Positions 25,663-34,033 of a stretch of DNA of 64,000 nt are shown in pieces; the stretch's first letter is position 1, and each line of letters starts with the position of its first letter. A program made the translations under genes and the position numbers. Location: the NCBI RefSeq assembly GCF_030811655.1, contig NZ_JAUSRE010000017.1, forward strand, positions 1 through 64,000, written 5' to 3'. Below the pieces are notes generated by a model that saw only the letters and a program-made list of their open reading frames with translations, made no database searches and had not been told where the DNA came from. Source of the stretch: Pseudarthrobacter enclensis. Its GTDB lineage: Bacteria > Actinomycetota > Actinomycetes > Actinomycetales > Micrococcaceae.

Positions 25663-26541
25663 ATGAAAAACCAACTGCTCCTCAAGAACGCCGGCACCAT
25701 GCTGGTGCGCGTCCTCTTCGCCGTCGTCGCGGCGTTTCCCATCGTCTTCATGCTGGTGTCCTCGCTGAAGCCGGACCAGCAGATCTTCGGCGACATGTCC
25801 TCGTTTGCGGCGTTCCTGCCGGTAGGGAACATCTCGTTCGATAACTATGCCGCCGTCTTCGACCGCGTCCCGGCCGCCCGCTTCCTGCTCAACTCCGTGG
25901 GTGTCTCCACCGTCACCGTCATCCTGGGGATCTTCGTCAACAGCCTCTGCGCCTTCGCCCTGTCCCGCATGCAGGTCCGCGGCAAAAAAATTGTATTCAC
26001 GGCGATCCTGGCCACCCTGATTGTGCCGTTCCAGACCCTGGCCCTGCCACTGGTGTGGTGGGTCAACCAGCTCCCCTACTTCGAGCTGAACGGCTTCAGC
26101 CTCGAAATCTCAAAGGGCTGGCTGGACACCTACCAGGTGCAGATTGTCCCCTTCATCGCCAATGCCTTCTCCATTTACCTTTACCACCAGTACTTCGAAT
26201 CCATCCCCAAGGAACTGGACGAGGCCGCACGCATCGACGGTGCCGGCTGGTTCAAGATCTACCGCCGGGTGGTTATGCCGCTGGCTGGCCCGGCAACGGC
26301 CACCGTGGCCATCCTGACCTTCCTGCCGGCCTGGAACTCATACCTGTGGCCGCTCATGGTGATCCAGTCCGAGGAGCTGCGGCCCGTGATGATCGGCATC
26401 CAGTACTTCTTCCAGCTGAACGTTTCCTGGGGCGAGGTGATGGCCTACGCTTCGCTCATCACTGTTCCGGTGGTGGTGCTGTTCATCGCCTTCCAGCGTT
26501 CCTTCGTCAACAGCATCGCCTCCAGCGGCGTGAAGGGCTGA
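25663..26541 (+). CDS. Sugar ABC transporter permease (MalG/UgpE type)
   Basis: 292 residues with about six membrane segments. The coupling loop reads ELDEAARIDGAGWFKIYRRV, the canonical EAA motif for contact with the ATPase. Starts two bases after the first permease and ends two bases before the GTG of the GH32 gene, so the operon is continuous. Confidence 0.92.
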   Translation: MKNQLLLKNAGTMLVRVLFAVVAAFPIVFMLVSSLKPDQQIFGDMSSFAAFLPVGNISFDNYAAVFDRVPAARFLLNSVGVSTVTVILGIFVNSLCAFALSRMQVRGKKIVFTAILATLIVPFQTLALPLVWWVNQLPYFELNGFSLEISKGWLDTYQVQIVPFIANAFSIYLYHQYFESIPKELDEAARIDGAGWFKIYRRVVMPLAGPATATVAILTFLPAWNSYLWPLMVIQSEELRPVMIGIQYFFQLNVSWGEVMAYASLITVPVVVLFIAFQRSFVNSIASSGVKG

Positions 26542-26543
26542 GC

Positions 26544-28064
26544 GTGAATTCACTGACGACGGCGGCCGGTGACGCCGCAGTTTCCTGCGCGGAGCAGTTC
26601 CGGCCTGCGTACCACTACACCGCCGAACGGAACTGGCTCAACGATCCCAACGGTCTCGTGTACCTGAACGGCACCTACCACCTCTTCTACCAGCACAACC
26701 CTTTAAGCGCGGACTGGGGCAACATGTCGTGGGGCCACGCAACCTCACCGGACCTGATCCACTGGGAAGAGCAGCCGGTGGCCATACCGTACGACGACGA
26801 CGAAGCCATCTTCTCCGGCTCAGCCGTGTTCGATCAGCACAACTCCAGCGGGCTCGGGACGGCGGCGGATCCGCCGCTGGTGGCGATCTATACCAGCGCG
26901 TACCAAGGAGCATCGCCGCTGGCGGGCCGCCAGGCGCAGTCCCTCGCCTACAGCCTGGACGAAGGCAGGACCTGGACGAAATACCACGGCAATCCCGTCC
27001 TGGACCGCGCGTCCGCGGACTTCCGCGACCCGAAAGTCTTTTGGTACGACGGCGAAGCCGGCAGTTACTGGGTCATGGTCGCCGTCGAGGCGGTGCACCG
27101 CCAAGTCGTGCTCTACAAGTCAGCAGATCTCAAGGCCTGGGAGTTCCTGAGCACTTTTGGCCCCGCCAACGCCACGGGCGGTGTCTGGGAGTGCCCGGAC
27201 CTGTTCGAGCTGCCCGTGGACGGCAATCGGCGGGACAGCCGCTGGGTCCTCATCGTCAACATCAACCCCGGCGGGGTCGCCGGCGGCTCGGCAGGTCAGT
27301 ACTTCCTGGGAACGTTCGACGGCGTGGCGTTCCGGTCCGAAACGACGGTCACCGAGGGCCTCCAGCAGGACGACGGTCGGATGCGTGAGTACAACTGGCT
27401 GGACTGGGGACGGGACTACTACGCCGCAGTGTCCTTCAACAACGTACCTGACGGCCGGCGGATCATGATCGGCTGGATGAACAACTGGGACTACGCCCAC
27501 CAAACGCCCACCGGGAGCTGGCGGAGTGGCATGTCGTTGCCGCGGGAAGTTTCGCTGACCCGTGTGGAGGGGAAGGTGGTGCTCCGGCAGGAGGCCATCG
27601 ACCCTTTTGGCAGCCCGGAAGTGCCGGGCCTTCGGCTCGGCGCACAGGCACTGGAACCAGGGACGATGGAGCTTCCGACATCGGCCTCCGTGGCGCGGAT
27701 CGACGCCGAGTTCGAGCCGGGTGGCGCCAAGAGTGTTGGGCTGATACTTCGCGCCGGGGCCGCTGGGCGCACTATTCTGCGCTACGACGTAACGGAAGGT
27801 ATTCTGCGGCTGGACCGGCGGAACTCGGGGGACGTACGTTTCCATGACGCCTTCCCTTCCGCGGAATCCGTCGCCGTGCCACAGAAGGAAGGCCGCCTGC
27901 GACTGCGGATCTACCTTGACCGCTGTTCCGTAGAGGTGTTCGCCCAGGACGGGCTCGCCACCATGACGGACCTGGTGTTCCCCCCAGCGGCGGCCACGGC
28001 GCTGGCGGTCTTCGTTGAAGGTGACGGTGCGCAGCTCGTGGCGCTCGACGTCGTCGTCCGCTAG
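26544..28064 (+). CDS. Glycoside hydrolase family 32 (intracellular fructosidase/invertase)
   Basis: 506 residues. The three acidic residues of GH32 are present: nucleophile Asp 34 in WLNDPNG, Asp 162 in FRDP and acid/base Glu 216 in WECP. A five-blade propeller (to about 340) is followed by the C-terminal beta-sandwich (LRIYLDRCSVEVFAQDG). There is no signal peptide, so it should act in the cytoplasm on imported sucrose, fructo-oligosaccharides or levan fragments, releasing fructose. GTG 26544 has GAAGGG seven bases upstream and lies two bases after the permease stop; the frame is open much further upstream only as a shadow of the permease. Last gene of the LacI-controlled operon. Confidence 0.92.
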   Translation: MNSLTTAAGDAAVSCAEQFRPAYHYTAERNWLNDPNGLVYLNGTYHLFYQHNPLSADWGNMSWGHATSPDLIHWEEQPVAIPYDDDEAIFSGSAVFDQHNSSGLGTAADPPLVAIYTSAYQGASPLAGRQAQSLAYSLDEGRTWTKYHGNPVLDRASADFRDPKVFWYDGEAGSYWVMVAVEAVHRQVVLYKSADLKAWEFLSTFGPANATGGVWECPDLFELPVDGNRRDSRWVLIVNINPGGVAGGSAGQYFLGTFDGVAFRSETTVTEGLQQDDGRMREYNWLDWGRDYYAAVSFNNVPDGRRIMIGWMNNWDYAHQTPTGSWRSGMSLPREVSLTRVEGKVVLRQEAIDPFGSPEVPGLRLGAQALEPGTMELPTSASVARIDAEFEPGGAKSVGLILRAGAAGRTILRYDVTEGILRLDRRNSGDVRFHDAFPSAESVAVPQKEGRLRLRIYLDRCSVEVFAQDGLATMTDLVFPPAAATALAVFVEGDGAQLVALDVVVR

Positions 28065-28133
28065 AGGACCCCGTCTCGGACGTTCCTGGCTAACGCGGAT
28101 CGGCCGAGATCTCGAAAGTTCTGTGCCACGTTC

Positions 28134-28385
28134 TTAATTGCCGGTTGATGTAGCCAGTCCTGCAGGCGTCTGTCCTGTCATGCTTGAATGCACCGGATCC
28201 GCAGCACGTGAATCTAGCAGAACGATCATCTCAGGCCACCCGGGCGGGTTGGAGACGGCAATGAAGAGCGGTGTGTTGCCGAAGGCGTTGGTTTGGTCGA
28301 TCGTGGCGCCATGGTTGAGCAGCGTGGCTCCCGCCGTCAACGGCGCGGCGCAGTCATGGAGAACCCGGAAGGGCGAAACAGTCAC
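28134..28385 (-). pseudogene. Ankyrin-repeat protein fragment
   Basis: 83 codons whose middle reads LLNHGATIDQTNAFGNTPLF and GQTPAGLATSTGN, the pattern of the last two ankyrin repeats. The N-terminal repeats are missing and the preceding residues do not fit a repeat, so this looks like a truncated 3' end. It could still be a short expressed protein; no ribosome site is clear. Confidence 0.5.
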
Positions 28386-28428
28386 CGTTCGCCAGGCTGC
28401 TCCATCGCCGACCAGAAGAGCAAACGCA

Positions 28429-28467
28429 AAAAAGAGGGGAAGGCTGGAATGGCCTTCCCCTCTTTTT
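28429..28467 (-). terminator. Strong terminator of the small membrane protein gene
   Basis: Sixteen bases at 28429-28444 are exactly complementary to 28452-28467, with A/T runs at the foot on both strands and a 7-base loop. On the minus strand it directly follows the 48-residue membrane protein gene; it would also work on the plus strand. Confidence 0.88.
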
Positions 28468-28497
28468 GTCCCGCAGGTTTCGCGTCGGACGTTGCGG

Positions 28498-28644
28498 TCA
28501 GACGCGTGACCTGCCGCGGACGAAGTGGATGATCAGGACGATCACGGCCACTACCAGGAGGATGTGAATGAGTCCGCCCCCGATGTTGGCCAACAGGCCG
28601 AGCAGCCAGAGAACGGCGATAATGATGGCTATCCAAAGCAACAT
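28498..28644 (-). CDS. Small membrane protein of the lmo0937/DUF5670 type
   Basis: 48 residues almost entirely hydrophobic: MLLWIAIIIAVLWLLGLL, then the typical GGGLIHILLVVAVIVLIIHF and a short basic tail. This two-helix pattern with a central Gly-x-x-x-H is the lmo0937 family of tiny membrane proteins, often stress-induced. ATG 28644 is preceded by AAGGAG at a spacing of six. A strong terminator follows 30 bp after the stop. Confidence 0.85.
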   Translation of the reverse strand: MLLWIAIIIAVLWLLGLLANIGGGLIHILLVVAVIVLIIHFVRGRSRV

Positions 28645-28714
28645 GAATATCTCCTTCGTTCACTCTGCGGATGGAATACTGCTCCCCGTCCGCTGTCCAT
28701 ATGGTGCGCTCAGC

Positions 28715-29026
28715 CTACGACACGTCACGGCTGTACCGCCGGACCCTGACGGTTTCTCCTGTCGGCCAAGCCGTGGGTTGGTCGTACTGCTGGCCTCGAG
28801 GGTCCGGTCCCAGGAGGCTGAACACCAGCAGGATGATCACCGCCAGGATTCCACCGATCATCGTGCCCGGACCGGCAGTGGATCCGTAGGCGGTGTAGCG
28901 GACGCCGGACCGGACAATGATGTTCAGGACGATGCCCACCAGGGTGGACACCAGGAACCACCACCAGTATTCGCTGCGGCTGGCGCGGCCGGAGAACGTC
29001 GCGTACTTCGTGAAGAACCGCTTCAC
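28715..29026 (-). CDS. DUF805-like membrane protein with an internal deletion
   Basis: 103 residues. The N terminus VKRFFTKYATFSGRASRSEYWWW is diagnostic of DUF805, and the end LLVFSLLGPDPRGQQYD matches the DUF805 tail. The central part with the conserved R-R-L-H-D motif and one membrane segment is absent, so the protein is about 40-50 residues short. GTG 29026 follows AGAGGAGACCC. Either a degenerate copy or a shortened variant; two membrane segments remain. Confidence 0.7.
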   Translation of the reverse strand: MKRFFTKYATFSGRASRSEYWWWFLVSTLVGIVLNIIVRSGVRYTAYGSTAGPGTMIGGILAVIILLVFSLLGPDPRGQQYDQPTAWPTGETVRVRRYSRDVS

Positions 29027-29085
29027 GGGTCTCCTCTTGCCCGGTGTGGCCCGCGGGGCCACACTAATTGACGGGAGGCTACCCC

Positions 29086-30561
29086 ATGGAACCAGTAACC
29101 ATCAGCGATCTGCCAATGACGCAGGAGGATCTCGTCTCGGTAGCCCACGGCAGGCCGCTGGTGCTTAGCGAGCCGGCCAAGTCACGGATTGCCGCGAGCC
29201 GGGCATTGTTAGATGAGGCTCTAACCAGCGGAGACGCGATCTACGGGCTCAGCACCCGAGTCGGCCACGGCAAGGACACCAGGGTTCCACAAGAAGAGCT
29301 TGAACAGCTGCAGCAGTTCCTGGTTGCGAGCCACGGCGGCGCGGTCGGGCCGCTGCTGGACCGGACAGTGGTCCGGGCCGCGATGGCCGTCCGCGTCTGC
29401 GGCATGGCCCGGGGCGGTTCCGGTGCAAGCCCGGCCGCAGCGGACACGCTGCTGGCCATGTTGAATGCCGGGGTACACCCGGTCTTGCACAGCACAGGGT
29501 CGGTCGGGGCTGCCGACATCAGCCAAATGGCTGGCATTGCGCAGGTGGCTGTGGGGACGGGCACGGCTGAATTCCGAGGCGAGGTTCTCCCAGGCGCGGA
29601 GGCTTTGCAGCGGGCTGGGATCGAGCCTCTCCGGCTTCAAGGCCGGGATGGGCTGGCCTTGATTTCGGCCAACGGCGTCTCGATCGGCCATGGCGCCCTG
29701 GTCTTGGCCAGGGCGGCGAGGACAGCCCTCGCAGCGGACCAGGCCGTCGTCCTGTCCATTGAAGCCACCCATGGGAACCCCTCGGGATTCTCGGCGCCCG
29801 CGGCGGCGGCCAAGCCGTATCCGGGGCAGGTCGCGGCAGCGGGCCATCTGCATGAACTGATGAAAGGCTCCCAACTCCTGGCCCGGGACGGCCCGCGGTC
29901 CGTTCAGGATGCTCTCTCCTTCCGGGTGGTTCCGCAGGTCCACGGGGCCTTCCGGGAGTTTATCGCCGTAGCCCGGCGCGCGGTGGATACCGAACTGAAC
30001 TCCGCAAGCGACAATCCTCTGGTCGACGTCGAATCCGGCTCGGTGCTGAGCAACGGCAACTTCCATCCGATGGTGCTGGCCGTTGCATTCGACGCTCTGC
30101 GCGTCGCCATGGTCCATGTGGGGCAGTTGAGCGAACGCCGCATGAGCCATTTGTGGAATGCTGTGATGGCGGCGGGAGAGCCAGGGCCTCCGCCCGGGAA
30201 CCGTAGGCCGGAGGCGGCCCCGGGGATACAGCTTCGCTACGCCGGGTCAGCCTGTTACACCGAACTCCGGCTCCTGGCAGCACCCGCCACCTTGGACTCG
30301 ACCGTCTTGGATGTCGGTGTCGAGGACCATGCAACAGGTGCCATGCTCAGCGTCCGGACCACCGAGCATGCATTAGGCCTCCTCGAGGATCTACTGGCCA
30401 TCGAGATTCTGCTCGCCGCCGATTTGTCAGCCCTCTCGCCCCCGGGAACGCTCGGTGCAGGGGCCTCAGCACTGCTCAGGCTCACCGCGGAGGCAGCGAC
30501 CGACGCAGGATCGGCCGCGGACGTCCACCGGAATCTTCGCGAACGCTTTCCCGGAAACTAG
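29086..30561 (+). CDS. Aromatic amino acid ammonia-lyase homologue lacking the MIO tripeptide
   Basis: 491 residues of the histidine/phenylalanine ammonia-lyase superfamily. Active-site landmarks are kept: Tyr 53 in AIYGLST, GSVGA at 138-142, the Asn in LISANGVS, QDALSFRVVPQVHG and ELNSASDNPLV. However the cofactor-forming Ala-Ser-Gly is not there: the sequence is Ala142-Ala143-Asp144, one residue shorter than HutH (Ala142-Ser143-Gly144-Asp145). Without the Ser the MIO group cannot form by the known route, so it may lack lyase activity or use another chemistry. ATG 29086 follows GGGAGG with seven bases between; six extra codons are open upstream. No hut genes are nearby. Superfamily call certain, activity open. 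Confidence 0.88.
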   Translation: MEPVTISDLPMTQEDLVSVAHGRPLVLSEPAKSRIAASRALLDEALTSGDAIYGLSTRVGHGKDTRVPQEELEQLQQFLVASHGGAVGPLLDRTVVRAAMAVRVCGMARGGSGASPAAADTLLAMLNAGVHPVLHSTGSVGAADISQMAGIAQVAVGTGTAEFRGEVLPGAEALQRAGIEPLRLQGRDGLALISANGVSIGHGALVLARAARTALAADQAVVLSIEATHGNPSGFSAPAAAAKPYPGQVAAAGHLHELMKGSQLLARDGPRSVQDALSFRVVPQVHGAFREFIAVARRAVDTELNSASDNPLVDVESGSVLSNGNFHPMVLAVAFDALRVAMVHVGQLSERRMSHLWNAVMAAGEPGPPPGNRRPEAAPGIQLRYAGSACYTELRLLAAPATLDSTVLDVGVEDHATGAMLSVRTTEHALGLLEDLLAIEILLAADLSALSPPGTLGAGASALLRLTAEAATDAGSAADVHRNLRERFPGN

Positions 30562-30598
30562 GAGAACCGCCCCGCGGTGTCCCTCTACTTTCGGCCAG

Positions 30599-30784
30599 AC
30601 GAGCTTACAGGCCGATGTGCTCAACATTCGTTCACGGGCAGCCATAGAGCAGATAGGTGGCCAGCCCGAAGGTGTGCTCAGACATGTCCAACGACGGGCT
30701 GACGACAGATGGCGTGACACGGCCATCTACTCCATACTGCGAGAGGAATGGCCCCATGCGCGCAGTCGCTTTGATCAGCGCTTA
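30599..30784 (+). pseudogene. GNAT acetyltransferase remnant (C-terminal third)
   Basis: In frame 2 the translation includes DVLNIRSRAAIEQIGGQPEG VLRHVQRR and RDTAIYSILREEWPHARSRF, which matches the C-terminal end of RimJ/RimL-type N-acetyltransferases (N-x-R-S-R-x-A-I-E, E-G-x-L-R, R-D-T-x-x-Y-S, E-W-P). The acetyl-CoA site and N terminus are missing. A plain deletion remnant right after the ammonia-lyase gene. Confidence 0.75.
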
Positions 30785-31172
30785 TCTGTTTATTTTTGGG
30801 GACCGAATTCGGCCATGCGAGGCTGGGCGCGATCCTTTGGCAGGGAACTTGGAGCACGGCACCGTCCGAGAGGGTCGTATCTTCCAGCGAACGGCACTTG
30901 GAGCATCGATCAGAAGCAAGTAATTGCCCGGTAGGGGATCCCCGTTACATCTATTCCGTCCCAAAGGCCGGGGATTGGTCGCTGAACCCGGTATGACTTT
31001 CTTGCCCTGTCATTGGATGATCCGAGGGTGTTGTCGCCGGGTTCGGAGGCACGCGGTGACTGCTAGTAGGGACACGGCCGGCTTCTTCCGATGCGGCCAG
31101 GTCTCTTTGTAACGTGGGTGCCAGCACCGGGTGTCGTGACTGCGGCCAGACAGTGGTGCAAAGGAGCGCCGG
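30785..31172. other. Intergenic stretch, nothing recognisable
   Basis: Short frames on both strands only. A few AT-richer bases at 30780-30830 may mark a breakpoint next to the acetyltransferase remnant. No repeat, promoter or RNA that I can support. Confidence 0.4.
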
Positions 31173-31304
31173 CTGGACGAACGATACGAGGTCTACTGCG
31201 GGCTCGATGTCGGCAAATCCGAGCATCACGCCGCGGCATTGAGCGCAGTCGGGGAACAGCTCTTCGATAAGCCATTGCCGCAGGACGAGGCGCGGCTGCG
31301 CGAG
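31173..31304 (+). mobile_element. IS110-family transposase, N-terminal remnant
   Basis: 44 codons reading LDERYEVYCGLDVGKSEHHA and FDKPLPQDEARLRE, the N terminus of IS110-type DEDD transposases (the Asp in GLDVGKSEHH is the first catalytic Asp). Homology stops abruptly 19 bp before the end of the glycosyltransferase gene on the other strand. The rest of the element is absent, so it is inactive. Confidence 0.85.
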
Positions 31305-31322
31305 CCGGCCCCACTGAGGTCG

Positions 31323-32807
31323 TTAGGGGTCGTGTACCGCCGGTCCCGCAGGGAGGATGCGAGGGGGTGGCGACGGACGCTCGACACGGACGGGCAGAGC
31401 GTCGTCCCCCCGAAGAATGGCGCGGAGCAGCCGCCGCTCCTCCCCCCTGAGCGACATAAGCGCGCCGCCGCCCCGCAGCACCAGATCCCCGTTCGGGGTG
31501 GCGTACCGTTTCTGCAGATCTCCCAGCTCCTCGGCTCGCAGCAGCGCGACCGTGCTGGACCCAGCCAAGTCGACCACGCGGACCAGCGATGAGGGTCCCG
31601 TCAGATCACTCGCAACGACGCGCCGCTCGCTCTCGGTGAGGATTGTCTTCTGCGCTGCGCGTGTCACGACCAGGGGACGGGACGGCCCGTCCAGCAGTCC
31701 GGTCAGCACGTCCGCCGCAGCGTTAGGGCGGCCCGTTCCGCGCGCGGCCGCCTGCATCCGCTGCAGGCGGCCCGGCTCCCGCAGCAGCTCGTCGATCTTC
31801 CAGCCGATCGTCGCGGGAGTGTTGCAGCGGACCGCCGCCCCCTGCTCTATCAGGTAGTCGCCATTGCGAACCTCCTGCCCCGGGATGGGGTTCACCAGCA
31901 CCATGGGCAACCCTGCAGCCATGCACTCCGACGCCGACAGCCCGCCCGGCTTGCCCACAAACAGATCGGCGCGGCTGAGCAGCTGCGGCATCTCCGCCGT
32001 CAAGCCGAGCACCCGGTAGCGGTCGCCAGCGGGCGCGACAAGCTGCTCGATACGCTGCCGCAGCGCACTGTTGCGTCCGCACAAGACGGTGGCCGTGAAG
32101 GACGAGCGCATGTGCAGCGTCTGCCGCACGACCGAGACGGCATAGTCGTCGCCAGTCGCGCCCGCCGAGATCAGCAGCATCGGGGGCTCATTCGTATAGC
32201 GCGCAGGCGATACGTTCAGCTGCGCAGCGATAGGAATGCCCGTGACCGCGACGCGGTCCGGTGGCAAACCCAGCGCCATCAGTTCCACCCTCCCCTCCTC
32301 CCTGGCCAGGAAGAGAGCGTGGAACGCGCCCGTAAGCCATAGCCCCTGGAAGTCGTAGTCCGTCGTAACGACGGCGGTCCTCGCGTCAATCACGCCGCGA
32401 AGGAGCAGTGACGCCAGCAGTTGGGCTGGCAGGAAGTGCGTGCACACTATCGCGGTCGGTCGGAATCGCTTGATCGCATCGATCACCGGAAGTGCGTTCA
32501 CCCGTGTCCAGGGGTCTATCGGGCCCCGGCGCCGGAACGGACGGTCGTTGACGTCGTAGCCCCACTCGACCAGCCAGGGCAAGTCCTCGACCAGGACGAA
32601 GTAACCCTTGCCCAGCAGTGTGCGGTAGAGCACACTGCTCACCTGCAGCACGTCCAGCACCTGCACCTCATCGATGTCGGCGCGCGCGGAACAGGCCTGT
32701 TGCAACGCCGCCGCGGCGCTGTTATGCCCCGCTCCTACCCCTGCTGAAAGGATAAGTACGCGCTCCCTCCCGGCGGCGTCGGGGCCTCGTGCCGACGTTC
32801 TGCGCAT
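31323..32807 (-). CDS. MGDG-synthase-like glycosyltransferase (GT28/UgtP type)
   Basis: 494 residues. N-terminal acceptor domain of the PF06925 type: VLILSAGVGAGHNSAAAAL, DVLQVSSVLYRTLLGKGYF, AIVCTHFLPAQLL and VVTTDYDFQGLWL. C-terminal nucleotide-sugar domain: VAVTGIPIA, MLLISAGATGDDY, LFVGKPGGLSASECMAAGLP and NPIPGQEVRNGDYLIEQGAA. The group transfers a sugar from UDP-sugar to diacylglycerol or a related lipid at the membrane face. A C-terminal extension of about 130 residues after 360 is not typical. The gene is flanked by IS110 and IS3 remnants, suggesting arrival by transfer. Start ATG 32807 has only a weak ribosome site. Confidence 0.88.
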   Translation of the reverse strand: MRRTSARGPDAAGRERVLILSAGVGAGHNSAAAALQQACSARADIDEVQVLDVLQVSSVLYRTLLGKGYFVLVEDLPWLVEWGYDVNDRPFRRRGPIDPWTRVNALPVIDAIKRFRPTAIVCTHFLPAQLLASLLLRGVIDARTAVVTTDYDFQGLWLTGAFHALFLAREEGRVELMALGLPPDRVAVTGIPIAAQLNVSPARYTNEPPMLLISAGATGDDYAVSVVRQTLHMRSSFTATVLCGRNSALRQRIEQLVAPAGDRYRVLGLTAEMPQLLSRADLFVGKPGGLSASECMAAGLPMVLVNPIPGQEVRNGDYLIEQGAAVRCNTPATIGWKIDELLREPGRLQRMQAAARGTGRPNAAADVLTGLLDGPSRPLVVTRAAQKTILTESERRVVASDLTGPSSLVRVVDLAGSSTVALLRAEELGDLQKRYATPNGDLVLRGGGALMSLRGEERRLLRAILRGDDALPVRVERPSPPPRILPAGPAVHDP

Positions 32808-32923
32808 GAAGAGAGTCTAGCGGCCGTGTCACCACAGCCTGACCGTTAACTTGTTTCAATAAGCATGCGAATGGATTAATCGTCCCGCGTTTTTGCCACT
32901 ATCTTCCGTGAGAAAGATAGCAA

Positions 32924-33175
32924 TTATGCACAAGCAGTTCCCGCCCGAAGTCCCTGACCCTGCAGTCGCATGATGATGGACCGGTTGTCCGAATACCCAT
33001 CGGTTTACGCTGCTTGAAGGGCGCTGGCGCCGAAGCTCGGAGTCGGCCCTGCATCGCTGTGCGCCTGGGCCGGACAAGCAGTGAGGAGCTGAAGGAAGCC
33101 AAGCAGCTGCGGGCTGAGGTGGGGGACTTGGAAGGTCCAACGAGATTCTCAAACAGGCCTCGATTTTCTTCAGAT
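32924..33175 (+). mobile_element. IS3-family OrfA remnant
   Basis: Starts with HKQFPPEV, a typical OrfA N terminus, then after stops and shifts continues SSEELKEAKQLRAEVGDLE and, in another frame, SNEILKQASIFFR, the OrfA leucine-zipper end. At least two frame changes and internal losses; no OrfB follows. Inactive fragment on the upstream flank of the glycosyltransferase gene. Confidence 0.65.
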
Positions 33176-33714
33176 GATCTTAGGTTCGGCCCTTCCCCGG
33201 AAGCAGCTCCCGACTGTGACGACGCGACTTGCCGGCCGGGACTGCCGGCTGGGTAGGAATTTCCTTTCCGGGTCCGCGGGCGAGACCCACACGGGCATTG
33301 AACTGGTCCCCAAAAGTCGGACTCGTAGATGTGCGAGGTCCACTTTAGCGGTTAGCGGTTGGCTCCTTAAGAAGGCTCCATCCCAAGTTGGGACGGAGCC
33401 TTCTTTGCGTAGGAGCATGGCCGTCATCTACAGCCGCGGCCGGTAGCCATGATGGTTGGCATTACGGCGTGATCTTCAGTCTGCCTTTGATCGGGCGGTC
33501 CGTTTCTTGTCGCCGTTCCGATCACCGACGCTGACGGGACCTGGCCGGACGAAGCGGTAAGGGGCCCCTTCCATCGCCGACGTCACAGACGAGTGCCCCG
33601 ATTCGGCCTCACCATGGCCGGCGAATGTGAGGATAAACGACGCCGCTGACGGCGTCGTCAGGATCACGATGCGGCCGGGAACGCCCTTCACCACTAATGA
33701 CGGGATCTCAGTCG
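33176..33714. other. Intergenic stretch with one strong hairpin
   Basis: Apart from the hairpin at 33369-33405 there is no supported element. A 72-codon minus-strand frame at 33476-33694 has no motif and no clear ribosome site; I do not call it. Confidence 0.4.
33369..33405. terminator. Orphan bidirectional terminator
   Basis: Positions 33369-33385 pair with 33389-33405 (17 bp, one mismatch) around a 3-base loop; T-rich sequence follows on the plus strand. No gene now ends here, so it probably marks the end of a deleted gene. Confidence 0.7.
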
Positions 33715-33986
33715 GGCCCGGTTCCTGGCGCTGACAGGTGGTAACGGGGCGGGCATCCTCCTGCAGATCGTCGGTGTTAAGTCAGTGGGCCGGTACGCCG
33801 TCCGATTTTTCAGTGAGGCGGTCACCGTCACCGCTTTTGCCATCCTGGGCAGCAGTGAAGTCGACCGTGTCATCGCCCACAGGTCGCCGAGGCTTACCCG
33901 CACCTGGCTGTCCCACCCGGTACTTCTCCGATGAACAAGAAGCCATCGTCTGGCTCTCCATGAGGGTGGCCCGGAACGATCGGTGA
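33715..33986 (+). pseudogene. STAS/SEC14-like protein remnant, copy 1
   Basis: One frame reads GILLQIVGVKSVGRYAVRFF and AFAILGSSEVDRVIAHR; after a shift near 33885 another frame reads CPTRYFSDEQEAIVWLSMRV. Together they match the C-terminal two thirds of the STAS/SEC14-like (DUF7793-type, name from memory) proteins common in Arthrobacter. N terminus missing, at least one frameshift. Related remnants occur at 39282 and 43221 on the other strand. Confidence 0.65.
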
Positions 33987-34033
33987 TTTGGCTCGGGATG
34001 CCCCTTGTTCGCCCTGCGGTCGACGGCCGCCGC

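Noticed and set aside
33476-33694. 72-codon minus-strand frame
   Set aside because: No motif, no clear ribosome site, and it lies in a region of decayed fragments.
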